A stretch of 64,000 nt of DNA from NCBI GenBank assembly GCA_014281115.1, contig JACONQ010000002.1, positions 3,968,001 through 4,032,000 of the forward strand, given 5' to 3'. This stretch comes from Laburnicola sp. R22_1. Taxonomy: Eukaryota; Ascomycota; Dothideomycetes; Pleosporales; Didymosphaeriaceae. A program made the position numbers and the translations under genes. The notes under the pieces were generated by a model. The model had not been told where the DNA came from. It ran no database searches and saw nothing but the letters and a program-made list of their open reading frames with translations. Of this stretch, positions 23,000-34,683 are shown piece by piece; within the stretch, counting starts at the first letter, position 1; the number at the start of each line of letters is the position of its first letter.

Positions 23000-25289
23000 G
23001 CAGGTGTCTGTTGCCCGGCTTCGAGGAGCTTGGTATCAAGATGATGTCGATGCCGATTCTCTGGGATGTCCACGTCAATGGTGTGTTTCCAAGGTTGGTG
23101 CCAAGGTCTCCCGGGTAGGTGATCTTGGACAAATGCCGAAGAGAGCGTATTCAAACACGTTACTATACCTGGAAGAAAACATGGGTAACATTCGAGTATG
23201 GAGAGCTAGATGCCTAAGGTTAACTAGGACGTTGAGCGTCCATTTCTTGAGCCAGAAAAGCTGTTTGACAGCCTAAACATCAAGGTAAAGAGTCCTACTA
23301 GCAGGCTTTAAAGGGTAGATCTCCCACAGGTGGTCGAGATTCCCTTTGAATCGCTGTTGTCTAGCCTTTATCGGTGGAATACGAAGAGCTTCACAGCCAC
23401 TCACCCTGTAAACCACTTCCTTTCGAACCCTGTTTTATACATCCAGGGGCATCACAGGGGTGGACGTTCAATACGTCACCCGCTTTAACTTAATAATCGA
23501 TCCAAATTTTATATTTGCACTTGCCCTCTTTTTGTCGCCACCTTGAAATATGCTTTTCTGTGTCCATAACAGCAGGAGGGACTACTGACATTATTCGTAC
23601 TCTTTTTATTAGACAAACTCTTAGTCGCCAAAAAAAAAACCAATGTGGCACCCGATGGTTTAACCTTCTACATGCATAAGTAATGTAATAGTATTAAACA
23701 AAAGTCCCGCTGCATAATTTACTACCAGAAGTGAAGTGCTAGGTCATGCAGTTCTCGCTATGCCCATCTAGCTATGGAATTGCACGGGCCTGGTGACACG
23801 TCTAACAGAGTGACGAGGAATCCACCACATATAAGGGCATCCGCCTATATCTCTTTCAATGGTACGTCCCTTGAATTGTTGAAACTACATTTCTAAGACA
23901 ACCAAAACGCAAACACGACACGGTCGGCTTTCGCAGTAAAAATCCAGACATTCCTGCTCCTGTTCCCATCGCAGCTGCTGACAGTTGTGCCGGACGGCGT
24001 TAACGCAGCTCGTATCTAGAATCAAGTGGCTTTTATTGAAAGACCAGCCTTGACCAATGATGCAAGGAAGTGGCGTTATGACATCCACTGCGCGTTGCTC
24101 CTTGGACGGCAGCGTACTATCTTTCTTTTCAAGGTTGTTGGTCGGTAATTTGCCTGTGAAGACTAGCTTGAAATGAGCGAGGTTAGGTCAGTCATCAACC
24201 GTCAGCGCACAGCTTAGGGACAATATGCTCTTGTGCTCTTCTCTCCATAGAACTAATCTCGCGATTGCCAGAAGCAAAGCCTGAGAAATGCGGGTAGACA
24301 CCCGGTAGCTTTCGCGCATCGATTCATATGTGGTGAATGCAGATCCATGAAAGCGACAGTGCGGACGGGTGTCATCTCATAAGTGTGATGGCCCGCGCTA
24401 GGCGTTGCTATGATTCTCAGCTGTATAATAACAATGACAACGTATGAATGTGAGCCAAAATGGTACTATTATTGGTGATGACACGATGTGGGTCCGATGG
24501 CGATGAAGAAATTGGCGCTGCCGCGGTACATGATCTCGCTCTTCCACAACACGAGCCAGAAGTACGTAACAGAGGCTATAGCTGCAGGACAACAAGCGCC
24601 TATACTGGGGCCTCCAGTACGTTAGAGCTAACACTTGTGACACTATGCTCCAGATGCTGGATGTAGATACCGGTCGGTTTGCCGCGAGGGTTGCTTGTGG
24701 CGTATGATCTGGTATGGTGAATAAGCGGTGGCACTGAAATTAAGCCATAAGATTACGTAGACCAGTGGCTTGAGCGCGAGACTTGTGACCAAATGTGACG
24801 TTCGACAACAATGAAAATGATTATGGATTATGGAGTGGTTCGTTCGTGATGAGCTGCACAGCACAGCGGCGCATGCAACCCTGCAGTGCGGCGCAGCTGA
24901 AAGGGGAAAGAGCTAGGCCAACTATGGTAAGCGCAAGTCTAAACATAGTGTAGCCCACGTTCAAGGCGGCACCGAGCCGTCGCCTCCGTCACTCCACTCT
25001 CCCAATATCTTGTTGGCTGTCTCCCACCACAGCCCAATATGGCCTCGTTTCCCTCGTTTCCCTCGTTTCCACACCGTCTAGGACCCACCCAAGACCAGAC
25101 CGGCATGCTAGAAGCGTGGCTCGCCCGCCACGTTATTTGAGTAGGGCTGGTCCTCTCAGCTGCCCTGCCCACGCGCTATCGATGTTGCCTCATTCAGCGC
25201 CATTTCGCGAGCAATGCGACTCCGGGCCACTGACAAAATGTGACGCTACGTCTGTGGGCCGCCGTGGAAGCTGATGGACGGCGTATCAG
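23000..25289. other. 2.3-kb intergenic region, no gene seen
   Basis: Only short overlapping open frames on both strands; no protein family, tRNA or rRNA signature recognised. It contains a 9-bp unit (CTCGTTTCC) repeated about three times at 25041-25070 and an A9 run near 23631. The last part is the promoter of the secreted protein gene. Confidence 0.45.
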
Positions 25290-25295
25290 TATAAA
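25290..25295 (+). promoter_or_regulatory. TATA box of secreted repeat protein gene
   Basis: TATAAA, about 170 bp upstream of the start codon at 25462, in a sequence that then becomes C- and A-rich as in strongly expressed fungal genes. Confidence 0.6.
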
Positions 25296-25461
25296 GGAGC
25301 TTGTCCTCGCCGTCCAAGCATTTCCTTCATCACACAACAATATCTAATACAGTTCCTGTTCACATTCGCTTGCATCCTCGTTTTATCAAGCAGACGCTCG
25401 CTCTTAATCCAATATATAATACAAGGACCACAACAACAACAGCGTCAAAATCCCACTCAAC

Positions 25462-26664
25462 ATGCGGTCAGCTTCCATTGCCGTCGCTGCCCTTGTTGGC
25501 GCTGCCACCGCCAACCCCTTCGAGATGCCCCGACGTGATGGCTACCAAGTATACAACCCATACCCTACCGGGGCATCCTCATCCCCCACACCGTCTTCAT
25601 CCGAGGGTTATCCCACCGGCACACCCAGTGCCTCCTCTTCCGAGTCCAGTGACTATGCCACTCCGAGCTCTTCGTCGGATATTGGCTACCCGACATACAC
25701 CCCCAGTGGCTATGCCACTCCGAGCTCTTCGTCAGATATTGGCTACCCGACATACACCCCCAGTTCCTCCGACTCAGAGCACAGTGGATACCCCACCATC
25801 AGCAGCTCACACTCTGGGTATCCTACATACACGCCCAGTTCCTCGAAGTCGGAGCATAGCGGATACCCGACTGATCTTCCGCCCCCTCCCACCGACACCA
25901 TCACAACCTATACCACTGAGACTATCTGCCCAGTTACCAAGACGTATGGCACTGAGGTCATCACTACTTTGACGACCAGTACCATCACCATCACCTCCTG
26001 CAAGGGCGGATGCCACCACAAGCCAACTCCCGCTCCCACCCCTTACACTCCGGAGACCCCAGTCACCGAGACTCAGACCATCACCACTACGACGTATTCC
26101 TGGGTCCCTGTCTCTTCGCCGGTAGGATACGACGGCTATTCGACCTACTACTCTACCTACCTCACGCCCTCGTACTATCCGACCGTCTACACGACCACCC
26201 ATATCACTTACCCTTCGGTCACTCCTCACCCCCAGCCTCCGGTTGTCACCTATGGCGCTCCTGAATGCCCGGCCCCCTCCACCGTCACCATCTACGTCCC
26301 AGCTGAGGCCTGCAAGAACTGTGAGACTAAGACCTATACAATAACCGAGCATGGCAGCAAGACAACCTTCACTGTTACTGTAACACCTCCCAGCGGTCCC
26401 GGCTACCACACCCCCCCTCCCTCTGAGCCGACTTCAATCTACACCCCTGGTCCTAAGCCGCCGATCGGTAAGCCTTCGTACAGCGTACCCAGCGGCACCG
26501 GCTACGTCCCGTACCCAACGCACGAGTCCAGCTCTTACCACGTAGGACCTACGGCTTCGTCGAGCGGTTACGTTGTTGGACCCGAGCCTTCCTCCTCTAG
26601 CACGCCTGGCTACCCAACCCCCAGCCCGAAGCCCACCGGCTATGTCGCATATCCCCATTATTAG
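25462..26664 (+). CDS. secreted Ser/Thr/Pro/Tyr-rich repeat protein, cell-wall type
   Basis: A single exon of 400 residues. Residues 1-18 form a signal peptide (MRSASIAVAALVGAATAN). Then comes a low-complexity region of Ser/Thr/Pro/Tyr repeats containing a 57-bp (19-codon) tandem duplication at 25654-25710 and 25711-25767, with more degenerate copies (YPTYTPSSS units) after it. The centre holds the only cysteines: TETICPVTKTYGTEVITT, CKGGCHHKP and, further on, YVPAEACKNCETKTYTITEHG; this Thr-rich TTxTxTITS texture is common in fungal cell-wall and adhesin-like proteins. The C terminus (TGYVAYPHY) is not hydrophobic, so a GPI anchor is unlikely. The protein is expected to be heavily O-glycosylated. 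A clear TATA box and CA-rich leader suggest high expression. Function unknown. Confidence 0.85.
   Translation: MRSASIAVAALVGAATANPFEMPRRDGYQVYNPYPTGASSSPTPSSSEGYPTGTPSASSSESSDYATPSSSSDIGYPTYTPSGYATPSSSSDIGYPTYTPSSSDSEHSGYPTISSSHSGYPTYTPSSSKSEHSGYPTDLPPPPTDTITTYTTETICPVTKTYGTEVITTLTTSTITITSCKGGCHHKPTPAPTPYTPETPVTETQTITTTTYSWVPVSSPVGYDGYSTYYSTYLTPSYYPTVYTTTHITYPSVTPHPQPPVVTYGAPECPAPSTVTIYVPAEACKNCETKTYTITEHGSKTTFTVTVTPPSGPGYHTPPPSEPTSIYTPGPKPPIGKPSYSVPSGTGYVPYPTHESSSYHVGPTASSSGYVVGPEPSSSSTPGYPTPSPKPTGYVAYPHY
25654..25767 (+). repeat. 57-bp tandem duplication inside the secreted protein gene
   Basis: Two near-identical 57-bp units (25654-25710 and 25711-25767) beginning TATGCCACTCCGAGCTC, in frame, each adding 19 residues. 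They differ at one internal base and diverge at the 3' end. Confidence 0.85.
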
Positions 26665-27948
26665 ACGTTTATACATGGCATCCTTGAATGCCCGCAGAGG
26701 TATACAGCACCTCGTCCATTTCTCGCATGACTTTCCTTAATCAACCAGCATCTCGCGTGCATTTCTTGCGTTTGCAAAACCGCAATGCCACGAATCCTAC
26801 TTAGACTAGTATTTTGTAATGTTTTAAATTGTCCAATATTCGGTGTGATGGGAGGTTGGAAAATGGACGTGGAGGTGATTTAGCTTAGCACAGCATAGCG
26901 CATTATTCGATTTTATCTGATCTTAGACTCTCCTTATGTTGAGGGTTCATGTGAACTTTACCGTGACTTCGCCCGAAGTTTAACTGAAAAAGAATGTAGA
27001 TGCTTGTGAACTTGTTGCGTGATCACATAGCTTTTCCGAGGGTGGTGGTTGATTCGGCACCTACTTCGCCCGTTTCGCGAACCGCTCACAAGCTTGGTGA
27101 TGACTTGGATGCTTGCGGTGGAGACACAGTCGACAAAGGCGACGGAAGGCGACAGGAAGAAGTCGATCGCCTTGGTGGCTATGGAGATTGCTGACAATGG
27201 TTGGGGCCTGCGGCACCAGGTTGCGCGATACTTCGTGAGGCCTTTACAAGATCCACAGGACAAAAGGCTAAGTACTATGTGCTACCCTAGGATAGGTAAT
27301 ATAAATCGTAACTATACTCTAACCAAAAGAGCTCTACTTTTTTATATAATATCATTCGAGATGAAAGAAAGCCTTTGTCGTTCTACCGTAGGTAGGTAAT
27401 TTAACGCCACATACCCCAACTTTTTGAAGGCCTCACGAATTGTTGCAGTGCTTGGTGGCGGGTTGATCATGGCCAACAGCTTCCATAGGCAGCACCCGCC
27501 TCCGTGTTCCTGTTCCTCCCGAGCGAGGTGAGGCCGGGTAATCGAGACAGGTGGACACGAGCACGGGGGCACGGAGGCGAGAACGTGCTATATACACTTT
27601 GTATTTTACATATCTACAGCTATTTACGTGCCCTCGAAAGAGGGCAGGCGCAAGATCGCGACTTTTCATAAGACAAAATGCCCTTGTTCATGCAATCCAA
27701 CTCTTCGGAAAAGCGAGCGAAAGCGCCAGAGCGAGCAGAAGCGCCGTCGCTATACCCAGCAACAACACAGATGCCACCTGTACAAAATAATGAAAGGGAT
27801 ATCAAAGATAAAAGCAAGATGCAACGCAGCCCAATGCAAATGCAATGCAAAAATGCGTCGCTCACAATAGAAGAACCAACAGCCAAGCCCTTCGAGCTAG
27901 CTTCCTTGGTCGCGCTCCTTCAGCCATCTACTGGAGCGCCGCAGTCTT
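26665..27948. other. intergenic region with SINE-like repeat
   Basis: About 1.3 kb between the secreted protein gene and the 3' end of the AflR-type regulator. It contains one diverged copy of the 91-bp repeat family. No gene supported. Confidence 0.45.
27331..27415 (+). mobile_element. diverged copy of the 91-bp SINE-like repeat
   Basis: Shares GCTCT(A/G)CTTTTTT, GAGATGAAAG, GCCTTTGTCGTTCTACC and GGTAATTTAACGCCACATA with the other copies. The 5' head CTAAGCAGGGG is missing or changed. Upstream at about 27268-27303 a second, very decayed piece (CTAAGTACTATGTGCTACCC...) may be another fragment. Confidence 0.6.
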
Positions 27949-29406
27949 TTAAACCATCTGCTCGCGCTCCACCTCGCTCAGCGTCTTGCAGAGCTCTGTC
28001 TTGAGCCACGCGCCGAGCACATCGTACAGGTATTCGGCCTGTTGAGTCTTGGACGCATTGCCCCAGTTCGTTAACGCCTCGACGAGCGTGCCACACTTGC
28101 GCAGCTCGCGGAGGACCACCTGCCGTCGCAGTGTTTGCTGCATCTCCTCGTCGAATTCAAAGAGCCCGATTGTGATGGGCTGAACCGCGATGTTGAACGT
28201 CGTGTTCTCCGCCGAGGGCGTCTGGAGTGGGGACGAGAAGGTCGACGAGGAAGAGGGCGACGAGGCACCGCTGAGCGAGGGCGGGCTCGAGGGCGGCTGC
28301 GTGGGCTTAAAACCCGCGGCAATTTGATACCAGGTCAAGATTTTGGACGTGATGCTCGAGTAGAGCATGGCTAGGTGTGGGTCAGAAGAGCAAGGGCAGT
28401 TGAGGAGCTGGAGCACATTTGCAACCGCCTCCTTGGTGATGGAAAGTACCGAGTCGAGGGTCTTGAGCTCGACGTCGGTCGAATTCTGCGGGTTGATGAT
28501 GCGCAGGCTCTCGAGCGTCGAGTAGGCGAGCGTGTAGCAGCAGTGCTGCGAAGGCATGGAAATACTGACGCGGAGCGGGTTTTGACTGTACGAGGGGGTG
28601 CTTCTGGGGCTGTGCGTGGAAGTGGTGCTAGAAGGAGGAGTGGTGCTACGGGGGGAATTGATGTTGGAAGAGGGAGCCTGGAAGCCGGTGCCTACTGGCA
28701 TGCTACCGCCAAACGAGTAGTCGACGGGAGCGACTGTGTCGACACCAGCAAAGTCCCTGATGGCCTGGATATCCGGGAGATCGAGCTTGACCGACTGCTT
28801 CCGCGCGAAGGGGTCGATGAAGGTGAGTTCAGGCTGTATAGGTTGAAAAGCTTCGAACTCGGGCTGCAGGGGCAGGTAAGCTGACATGTCCCCCATGTAG
28901 TTGAAGTCAGCTGACGGCTCCAGGTAGAAGGGTTCTGGCGTCATCTCAAACTCGAACTCTGGCGTGGCGGGCCAGCTGGGTGTGGGCGACCAGTTGGACG
29001 ATGGGGTGGCTTCGCGCGACAAGACGATGGGTTCAGGGCGGACCCTGAACTTGGTGAACTCGCTGCCGTCTGGCGAGGGCCGCTGCTTGGAAGCCTTGAT
29101 GAAGGGAGTGCCATCCGGATTCCTCTTTCGCGTGCGGCCTGGCTTGCCATGCTTCCTCGACACGCCATAGACGCACTGTGAGCCGTTGGCCCTGCAGCGA
29201 GCGCAGAGGGGGTGCTCTTTGCTGCACTTGACCTTGGAGGCTGCACAGGCATCGCATGAAGCACGCAGCTTTGGTCTCCGGTCATTGGCAGACTTGGGTG
29301 CTGTGGTTGCCGGGCGAGGGGTGGAAGTGGGTGGGATGGGTTGGTTAGGGGTTAGCGGAGGCTGCCATTCCGAGGTGTGTTGGTTGAAGTCCATGGTAGA
29401 TGTCAT
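27949..29406 (-). CDS. Zn2Cys6 transcription factor, AflR-domain type
   Basis: A single exon of 485 residues. The zinc binuclear cluster is at residues 51-78, with cysteines 51, 54, 61, 68, 71 and 78 in CX2CX6CX6CX2CX6C spacing. It is followed by a basic linker (SRKHGKPGRTRKRN) that should contact DNA. The middle is Ser/Pro/Thr-rich and probably disordered. From about residue 280 it resembles the AflR-type regulatory domain: HCCYTLAYSTLESLRI, then a helical region with LQLLNCPCSSDPHLAMLYSSITSKILTWYQIAAG, as in regulators that usually sit in secondary-metabolite clusters. No polyketide or peptide synthase gene is visible within the window on either side. The target genes are unknown. Nuclear protein expected. 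Confidence 0.88.
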   Translation of the reverse strand: MTSTMDFNQHTSEWQPPLTPNQPIPPTSTPRPATTAPKSANDRRPKLRASCDACAASKVKCSKEHPLCARCRANGSQCVYGVSRKHGKPGRTRKRNPDGTPFIKASKQRPSPDGSEFTKFRVRPEPIVLSREATPSSNWSPTPSWPATPEFEFEMTPEPFYLEPSADFNYMGDMSAYLPLQPEFEAFQPIQPELTFIDPFARKQSVKLDLPDIQAIRDFAGVDTVAPVDYSFGGSMPVGTGFQAPSSNINSPRSTTPPSSTTSTHSPRSTPSYSQNPLRVSISMPSQHCCYTLAYSTLESLRIINPQNSTDVELKTLDSVLSITKEAVANVLQLLNCPCSSDPHLAMLYSSITSKILTWYQIAAGFKPTQPPSSPPSLSGASSPSSSSTFSSPLQTPSAENTTFNIAVQPITIGLFEFDEEMQQTLRRQVVLRELRKCGTLVEALTNWGNASKTQQAEYLYDVLGAWLKTELCKTLSEVEREQMV

Positions 29407-32400
29407 TGTGTGGACGATATGGGACGAGTGGCTGACGATCTTGGGAGACGAGCAGCGGCGATCAAGAGACTGGGAGTGGTGACGGATGAGGGAGCCTGTC
29501 GTGAAGCTCTTGTCAGGCTGCTGAGGTCGAGGGACCTTATGTATGGAGCGACTGTGGGACCGAAGCAGCCATCAGTCTGGTCAGGCTGGGGCCTGTCAAC
29601 CCATGTGCGTCGACACCCTGCCCTTGCGCGCACGTTGCGCGGTAACACCCCCAGGCGTGAAGGCCAGGGAGCCAAAACGGGCCATGGCCGTGCATCCCCG
29701 CCTGCAAGTGTGTTCTCTGGCCCTTGCGCATGCATGCTGGGCCCCACGTTTTGCCGGTTTGGGCAGCTGGGCGTAGCGTAGGGCCGATACAAGTGGACGC
29801 TGGCCGGTGGTGATGCTGACGGCGCAATCCTTTGGCGCTGGGGTTCGCAAAGTGCGCGAAGACGAGGCTGCACGACATCTGCTCCTGTTCATCGCTCTTC
29901 CCACCGTTGTGACACCCTTCTTCCTTCTAGAACTGCCATGTGTCTGAGACCATGGCTTCTAGAGCCTGCCGATGCACCATCCATCCGCTTCCACTGGGCT
30001 CGTCATGGTAGAATGGCGGATAGCGGTAGATGGAGAGATGGATGGCGAGGCTAACGAGGGCAAGCGCCAGCATACAAAATCTCAGTCTGTCCAATTTTAG
30101 CCATCGTGTAGTTACCTACATGACGCCTTGCCTCGACGACAGCAGCGCCCACTGCCTCGATGCCCACCCACCCTGCTGCCGAGCCAAAACTCCATGAACG
30201 TATCGTGAGATCTCATGGGCTAGGCCGCTTCGGTGCGTGTGCATGGAACACGGCCCCCGCCACTGACCAGCCCTCTCGCTGCTCCCTGCTCCCTGCTCCC
30301 TGCTCGTTCCTGAGTCCTGCTCATCGTCAGTGCTGGTGGGTAAACTCTTGGTTCCCGCCATAAATCCCCGAACCTCACTGCACTGGCCCGCGCGAGCGCA
30401 ACGCTCGTCGCTCTCCCAGGCGTGCCTCAACTTTCAGGAACGGGCGACACGACCCCGGCACAGGCCACAGACCACGGACGGGTACCTGGTCCAGTGATTC
30501 CCCCAGGCAAAGAATGCATATCGTGAGACGTTAGCGAGCCTGGCACGCGTGGCACCTGCGCGCGTCTGAAGTGAGGTGAGAGCCTGAGAGAAGGGGTCCA
30601 TCTCCACCATCTCGTCGTCTTCTTTCGGTGGTATTTTTGGACCGTACCCGCATCGAGAGGCGGAGCACACGCTGGTGCAAGGCTCCATGTCAGCTTAGCC
30701 AATCATGCCGGCGCCTCCCCTCTCTTTTTCTTCGTCTGCTCTTTTCCTGTGCCCTCTTCCACGCTCCTTCCGGCAGCCTGTACCCGCGAAGCGAACAAGG
30801 CTCGTCGCCGCCCCCACTCGCCCGGGCGGGATGTGCAGTGTCGTGATGTGTGTCTGCGTGTCTCGTACTAGAACGGGTAAACGGCCCTCTCACCTCACGA
30901 GAGCTCAGCATCAGGGCCAAGCATCTCGCACGCCCTTTGCCACTCTGCACCTTTTGCAAGTTGCAACCTCTCCCCGGCCTCCACCCTGCATCCTGCATGT
31001 TCGCAGGCGCGCAGGAAGCGGAAGAATGGCACGCCATGCTGCCGTAGTCCGGCGGTTAGTAGTGTCGAGTGTCGACGAGGCTGTCCACAGTGCTAACCCC
31101 GGTGTGGTTACCGCAGCCGACGCGCTACTGCGACTAATCAAATCTATTCACATCACAATACACGAGGCGCAGAAAGGAAGGTCTGAACCGTGCGTTTCAA
31201 CGGTCTTTCTTCCGAGGACCACGGGCGCGGGAGAGTCGGGCCTACCACGCTTCGTGTACCTGCAACTTGCTCCACGCCCCATTCCTGTCGGTACCACCTC
31301 ACAATCGCTCCCACATACTGTACCTCTTCAGACAGCAGACAGCCGTACGCCTCCGCCACAACCCTTACAGCCTTATGCCACCTCGACTTGCTCCTTGGCT
31401 GCGTCCCGTCTCTGACACCTCACGGCTTTTCACTGGTACCGGCACTGTCCAGCAACCACACTTGCACTTTGTTCCCTTCGTACGCAAGACACCAGCGGAC
31501 ATTGGTAGTCAAGCATGGAGTGGGAATAATTGATCCTTTGACTGGATTTGTAAGATGGAGTGCTTGCAGCACGTACTCGACAGCTACCCTGACCACTGGT
31601 TCATGGTTCCCTCGACTGATGATCACGGCAGAGCGACGAACTGGTCGCATTCATCCTAGGAGCTACCTATCTGGGAAGCTTGCGCGAAATCCCGACGAGG
31701 AATTTTCCATCCTTCTTAGCCATCTCCGATACGCTTACCCTGTTCGGTTCATACATTATTCTTCGAGAAGGTGTCGAGTCTGTCTGCGTCGGAGTTTTGG
31801 CATAAGCTTACAGTGGGCGCACCTTCAACCAATCCTGTGTCCGGCGTAATTATTGATTTCTATGGCAGTGCTGCACCCCATCGGTTGGCGCCGGAAGCGA
31901 TTTTTCTGTCGAGCAAGAGCGTTGTATACGAACGGTTCCATCGCGCTCGCATCACTTGCTAGTTTGCAAATCATCCTAAATCTGGAGTGGGGCTTCTCGT
32001 GCGAGTGGAATATCTTTGTATCATCAGCCTGATCCGAAAATCCTACCGGAAACTAACTTATTTGCGCACATTTCACGCCATCATCACGGGCCCTCACCGC
32101 CCATCTGAAACACTTGCTAAGAAGCCATTAAATTGCACGCATCTCTACTCGCCTTCCTAACCAGAGTTGATGACCAAACAAACCTTTCCAACAGTAGCTG
32201 TGTTAGTAGTAAAAGACGTTCGACCTCCTCCAGCTCAAGTGATGACTGTCTTGTCCCTTCATTCCAAGGCAGGCTCTGACCAAAGTAACCCATCCGATTG
32301 TGTGCGATGCTTAAGCGTGGTCTGCTCGTTGAACATTATGTAGTGGTGGCGGAGCCGTTGGGGGCGCAGCCCATTTTGTGAGTCTTACTTGGCCCCCTTC

Positions 32401-33817
32401 GGTTTTTCTCCGAAAATGGCCTTTCGGAGAAAAATCGAAGACCGCAAGGGGCCGAGTACCAGCTACCCTTACCATAACGCTCGCGTATATTATTAAAGTT
32501 TGTCGGCACCTTACTTATCCTACTAGTTGGTCAAAGTCGCATTTTTCGTTGTCGATCTTCTCACACGACTATTTTTGGTTGTGGAGCTTACAAAGAGGTC
32601 CCTCAATACTACCTACGACAAGGCTGAACGAGAAGTGCAGTTAAGGCGGGGCCTTTGGAGTATGCCTCGCATTCTGCGGGTCTACCCACCAGTCGCATCG
32701 TGGCATGCCTGCATCTTGGAAAACATGGTAGGTTTTTTCTCCGAGTAGGTGGCTAGGTAGCGGGGAAGCCGCCCAATGTTTCAACTGATACGAGAGTGCG
32801 GGTGGTCCGGTAGTCCTGGTTGAGCAACGTCTACATGCTCTTGGGGTCGATGGGGCCATGTTCGCACCTTGACGACCCATGCCACCTTGCAACCCATGGC
32901 CACGCCGCGCCTAGAGCGTCTAAGTAAATAGTTGCAAGATAGTCATAAAGCTCTCATGATTCAAGGCGCCAACGTCGATTAAGCGGGCGCTTCCATCGCT
33001 AATGCCAATCGACAACGGCACATACCGTACGGCGTAGGCCTCGGTCGCGAAATGCAACTATCCGCAGTAGGAAGAATGCAAGCGATCATGTACTTGTAGT
33101 CTAGTACTTTGCGGAAAGAACTAAAATGACTTGCTACACCTCGGTTTCCCTTTGACGTAAGCTAGCCACTACTCCCTCCTAAGCACCGACCCTCTGCACT
33201 ACACCAATCGTTCAGCACATGTGGCACAACGGCAACCTTGGAAGTTAGCTCACCCGCATCGGTAGACGGTATCTACCGTCAAGTTTCTCCGCAGTCCTAC
33301 CTATTAGCATTCATCGGACTTCGTCGGGCGGACCGTGCGGCCTGAATCCTGTCTACCGTGCAGTCGAGGAACCGCATATCTTTGCCCTGCTTGACGAGTC
33401 TTGCCACAATAGACTGGCAAATGTACTGCCAAAAAAACAAAGGAGCCGATGTTTCAGTACCATTGGCGTGGGGGCGTGGCGACTGATGAAGCGTTTTTGT
33501 TCGGTTACGTGCACGTCTGCTGTGTTTGCATGAACGTAGAACCGCGCCTTTGTTAGTAGCGCATGTAGCCGCAACCTGTCCGCTCCACTTCAGGATTTCA
33601 ACACTGTTTAGCGCTGGTGGCTACCAGAAATGCGGTCCGTAGCAAGGGGAAAATGAAGGCCTGCGAACGGACGTGGCAAGGGCAAGGAAGCCGTCTGGGG
33701 CAGGGCTCAAATAGACAAGTATAGTCGAATAGACCGTACGGCAAGGAGACGAGGGATTGTCTGGAAGAGCAAGGTCGCTTGGAAGTGCCGAAAGTAAGGA
33801 GAGCGCTTCAGATAGGC
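29407..33817. other. 4.4-kb gene-poor region
   Basis: The longest stretch without a supported gene outside the TA-rich block. It is of normal GC content, not RIP-like. Open frames such as 30705-31415 (+), 31190-31849 (+) and 29403-29873 (-) overlap one another and look random. One small minus-strand frame at 30434-30688 has protein-like texture (see rejected list). It contains a CTCCCTG microsatellite at about 30276-30303 and a long imperfect hairpin at 32389-32453. Confidence 0.45.
32389..32453. repeat. imperfect inverted repeat / hairpin
   Basis: Inner arms TTTTTCTCCGAAA (32403-32415) and TTTCGGAGAAAAA (32422-32434) are perfectly complementary around a 6-base loop. Outer arms, with GGCCCC on one side and GGGGCC on the other, extend the pairing with small bulges. 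No coding role is apparent. Confidence 0.6.
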
Positions 33818-34683
33818 TCAAGCATATTTGTCATGGCTAGTCTTGACCTTGAAATCGAGCGCAATCTCATGAAAGTTGCCTTCCCGCTTGGCCTTCTTCA
33901 GCCGCCGCACTTCCTCGTCTTGGAGCTTTCGTCCAATGATGTCTTCTAGCTCCTTCTTGCTGATCTTCTCCCTGGCCTTTTCTTCCTTTGCGACCTTGTG
34001 GCGAGGCTTGAAGCGCGCTTGCATGCGTATCCGGAACGTGGTATTGAACGAGATGCTCTCCGCGTCGCCACGCACGTCTGGCCCGCTGGCTTTCGAATCG
34101 TCGATGGTGAGAAAAGTGTCCCGCACAGTCTGCAGGCCGAACGTGGCCGGATTGTCGGGTACAGGCACGACGACGAAGGATTCAGTAGGCGATATGGCGG
34201 TTGATGTCGCGGCGAGCACGCCGTACTTGTCGCAGCTGAGGTAGCTGGGACCTGTCAGCAACGATGCATGTCCACACGCGAGGCTCGTACGCACCGGCCA
34301 TGATGCCCCTTGAGACTGAGGCCCTCGGTGCCCGCAACCCGCGTGGCAACCCACACCTGCCTGACGTCGTGCGGCTCTGCCGTGGCCGGGTCACCGTCGA
34401 CACAGTTCTCGATTTCGCTGCAGAAAACCTTGCCGTTCGCGTCGCACGCAAGACAGGTCGCCGGCTCCGTGGGCAGGAGCACAATCGTGGGCCCGGACAC
34501 GTCGCCGGGCGCGTCGGCGTGCACCCACGAGTCGTCGGCGGCGGCAGCGTCGGCGTCTGCGCCTGCGTCTGCGCTGGTCGTTGTCAGTGCCTTGGAGACG
34601 GGCGCATCTGCGTCGCCATCGTCGGCGGCGCGCTTTCGTTTCTTCTGCTTCTTGTCGCCCTTGAAGCTCAGCGGCTTGACCAT
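33818..34683 (-). CDS. FRG1: FRG1-like protein
   Basis: Homologue of FRG1, a nuclear/nucleolar protein with a fascin-like beta-trefoil, linked to pre-mRNA and rRNA processing and to F-actin binding. Exons 34683-34295 and 34244-33818 with a 50-bp intron give 271 residues, close to human FRG1. The N terminus has a basic nuclear signal (KPLSFKGDKKQKKRKR), then an acidic low-complexity spacer and DDSWVHADAPGDVSGPTIV, the usual FRG1 opening. The trefoil includes LKGHHGRYLSCDKYG across the splice junction. The C terminus carries FKPRHKVAKEEKAREKISKKELE and ends EIALDFKVKTSHDKYA, strongly family-like. The gene is divergent from the 2OG oxygenase gene with only 229 bp between start codons. Confidence 0.9.

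Noticed and set aside
30434..30688. Minus-strand 84-codon frame with protein-like texture (EDDEMVEMDPFSQALTSLQTRAGATRARLANVSRY)
   Set aside because: No recognised family, no clear promoter, and the 3' end runs into random-looking sequence. It could be one exon of a small gene, but the evidence is too thin to annotate.
30705..31849. Plus-strand frames of 236 and 219 codons
   Set aside because: They overlap each other in different frames and have Ser/Thr/His/Arg-rich random composition. No family similarity.
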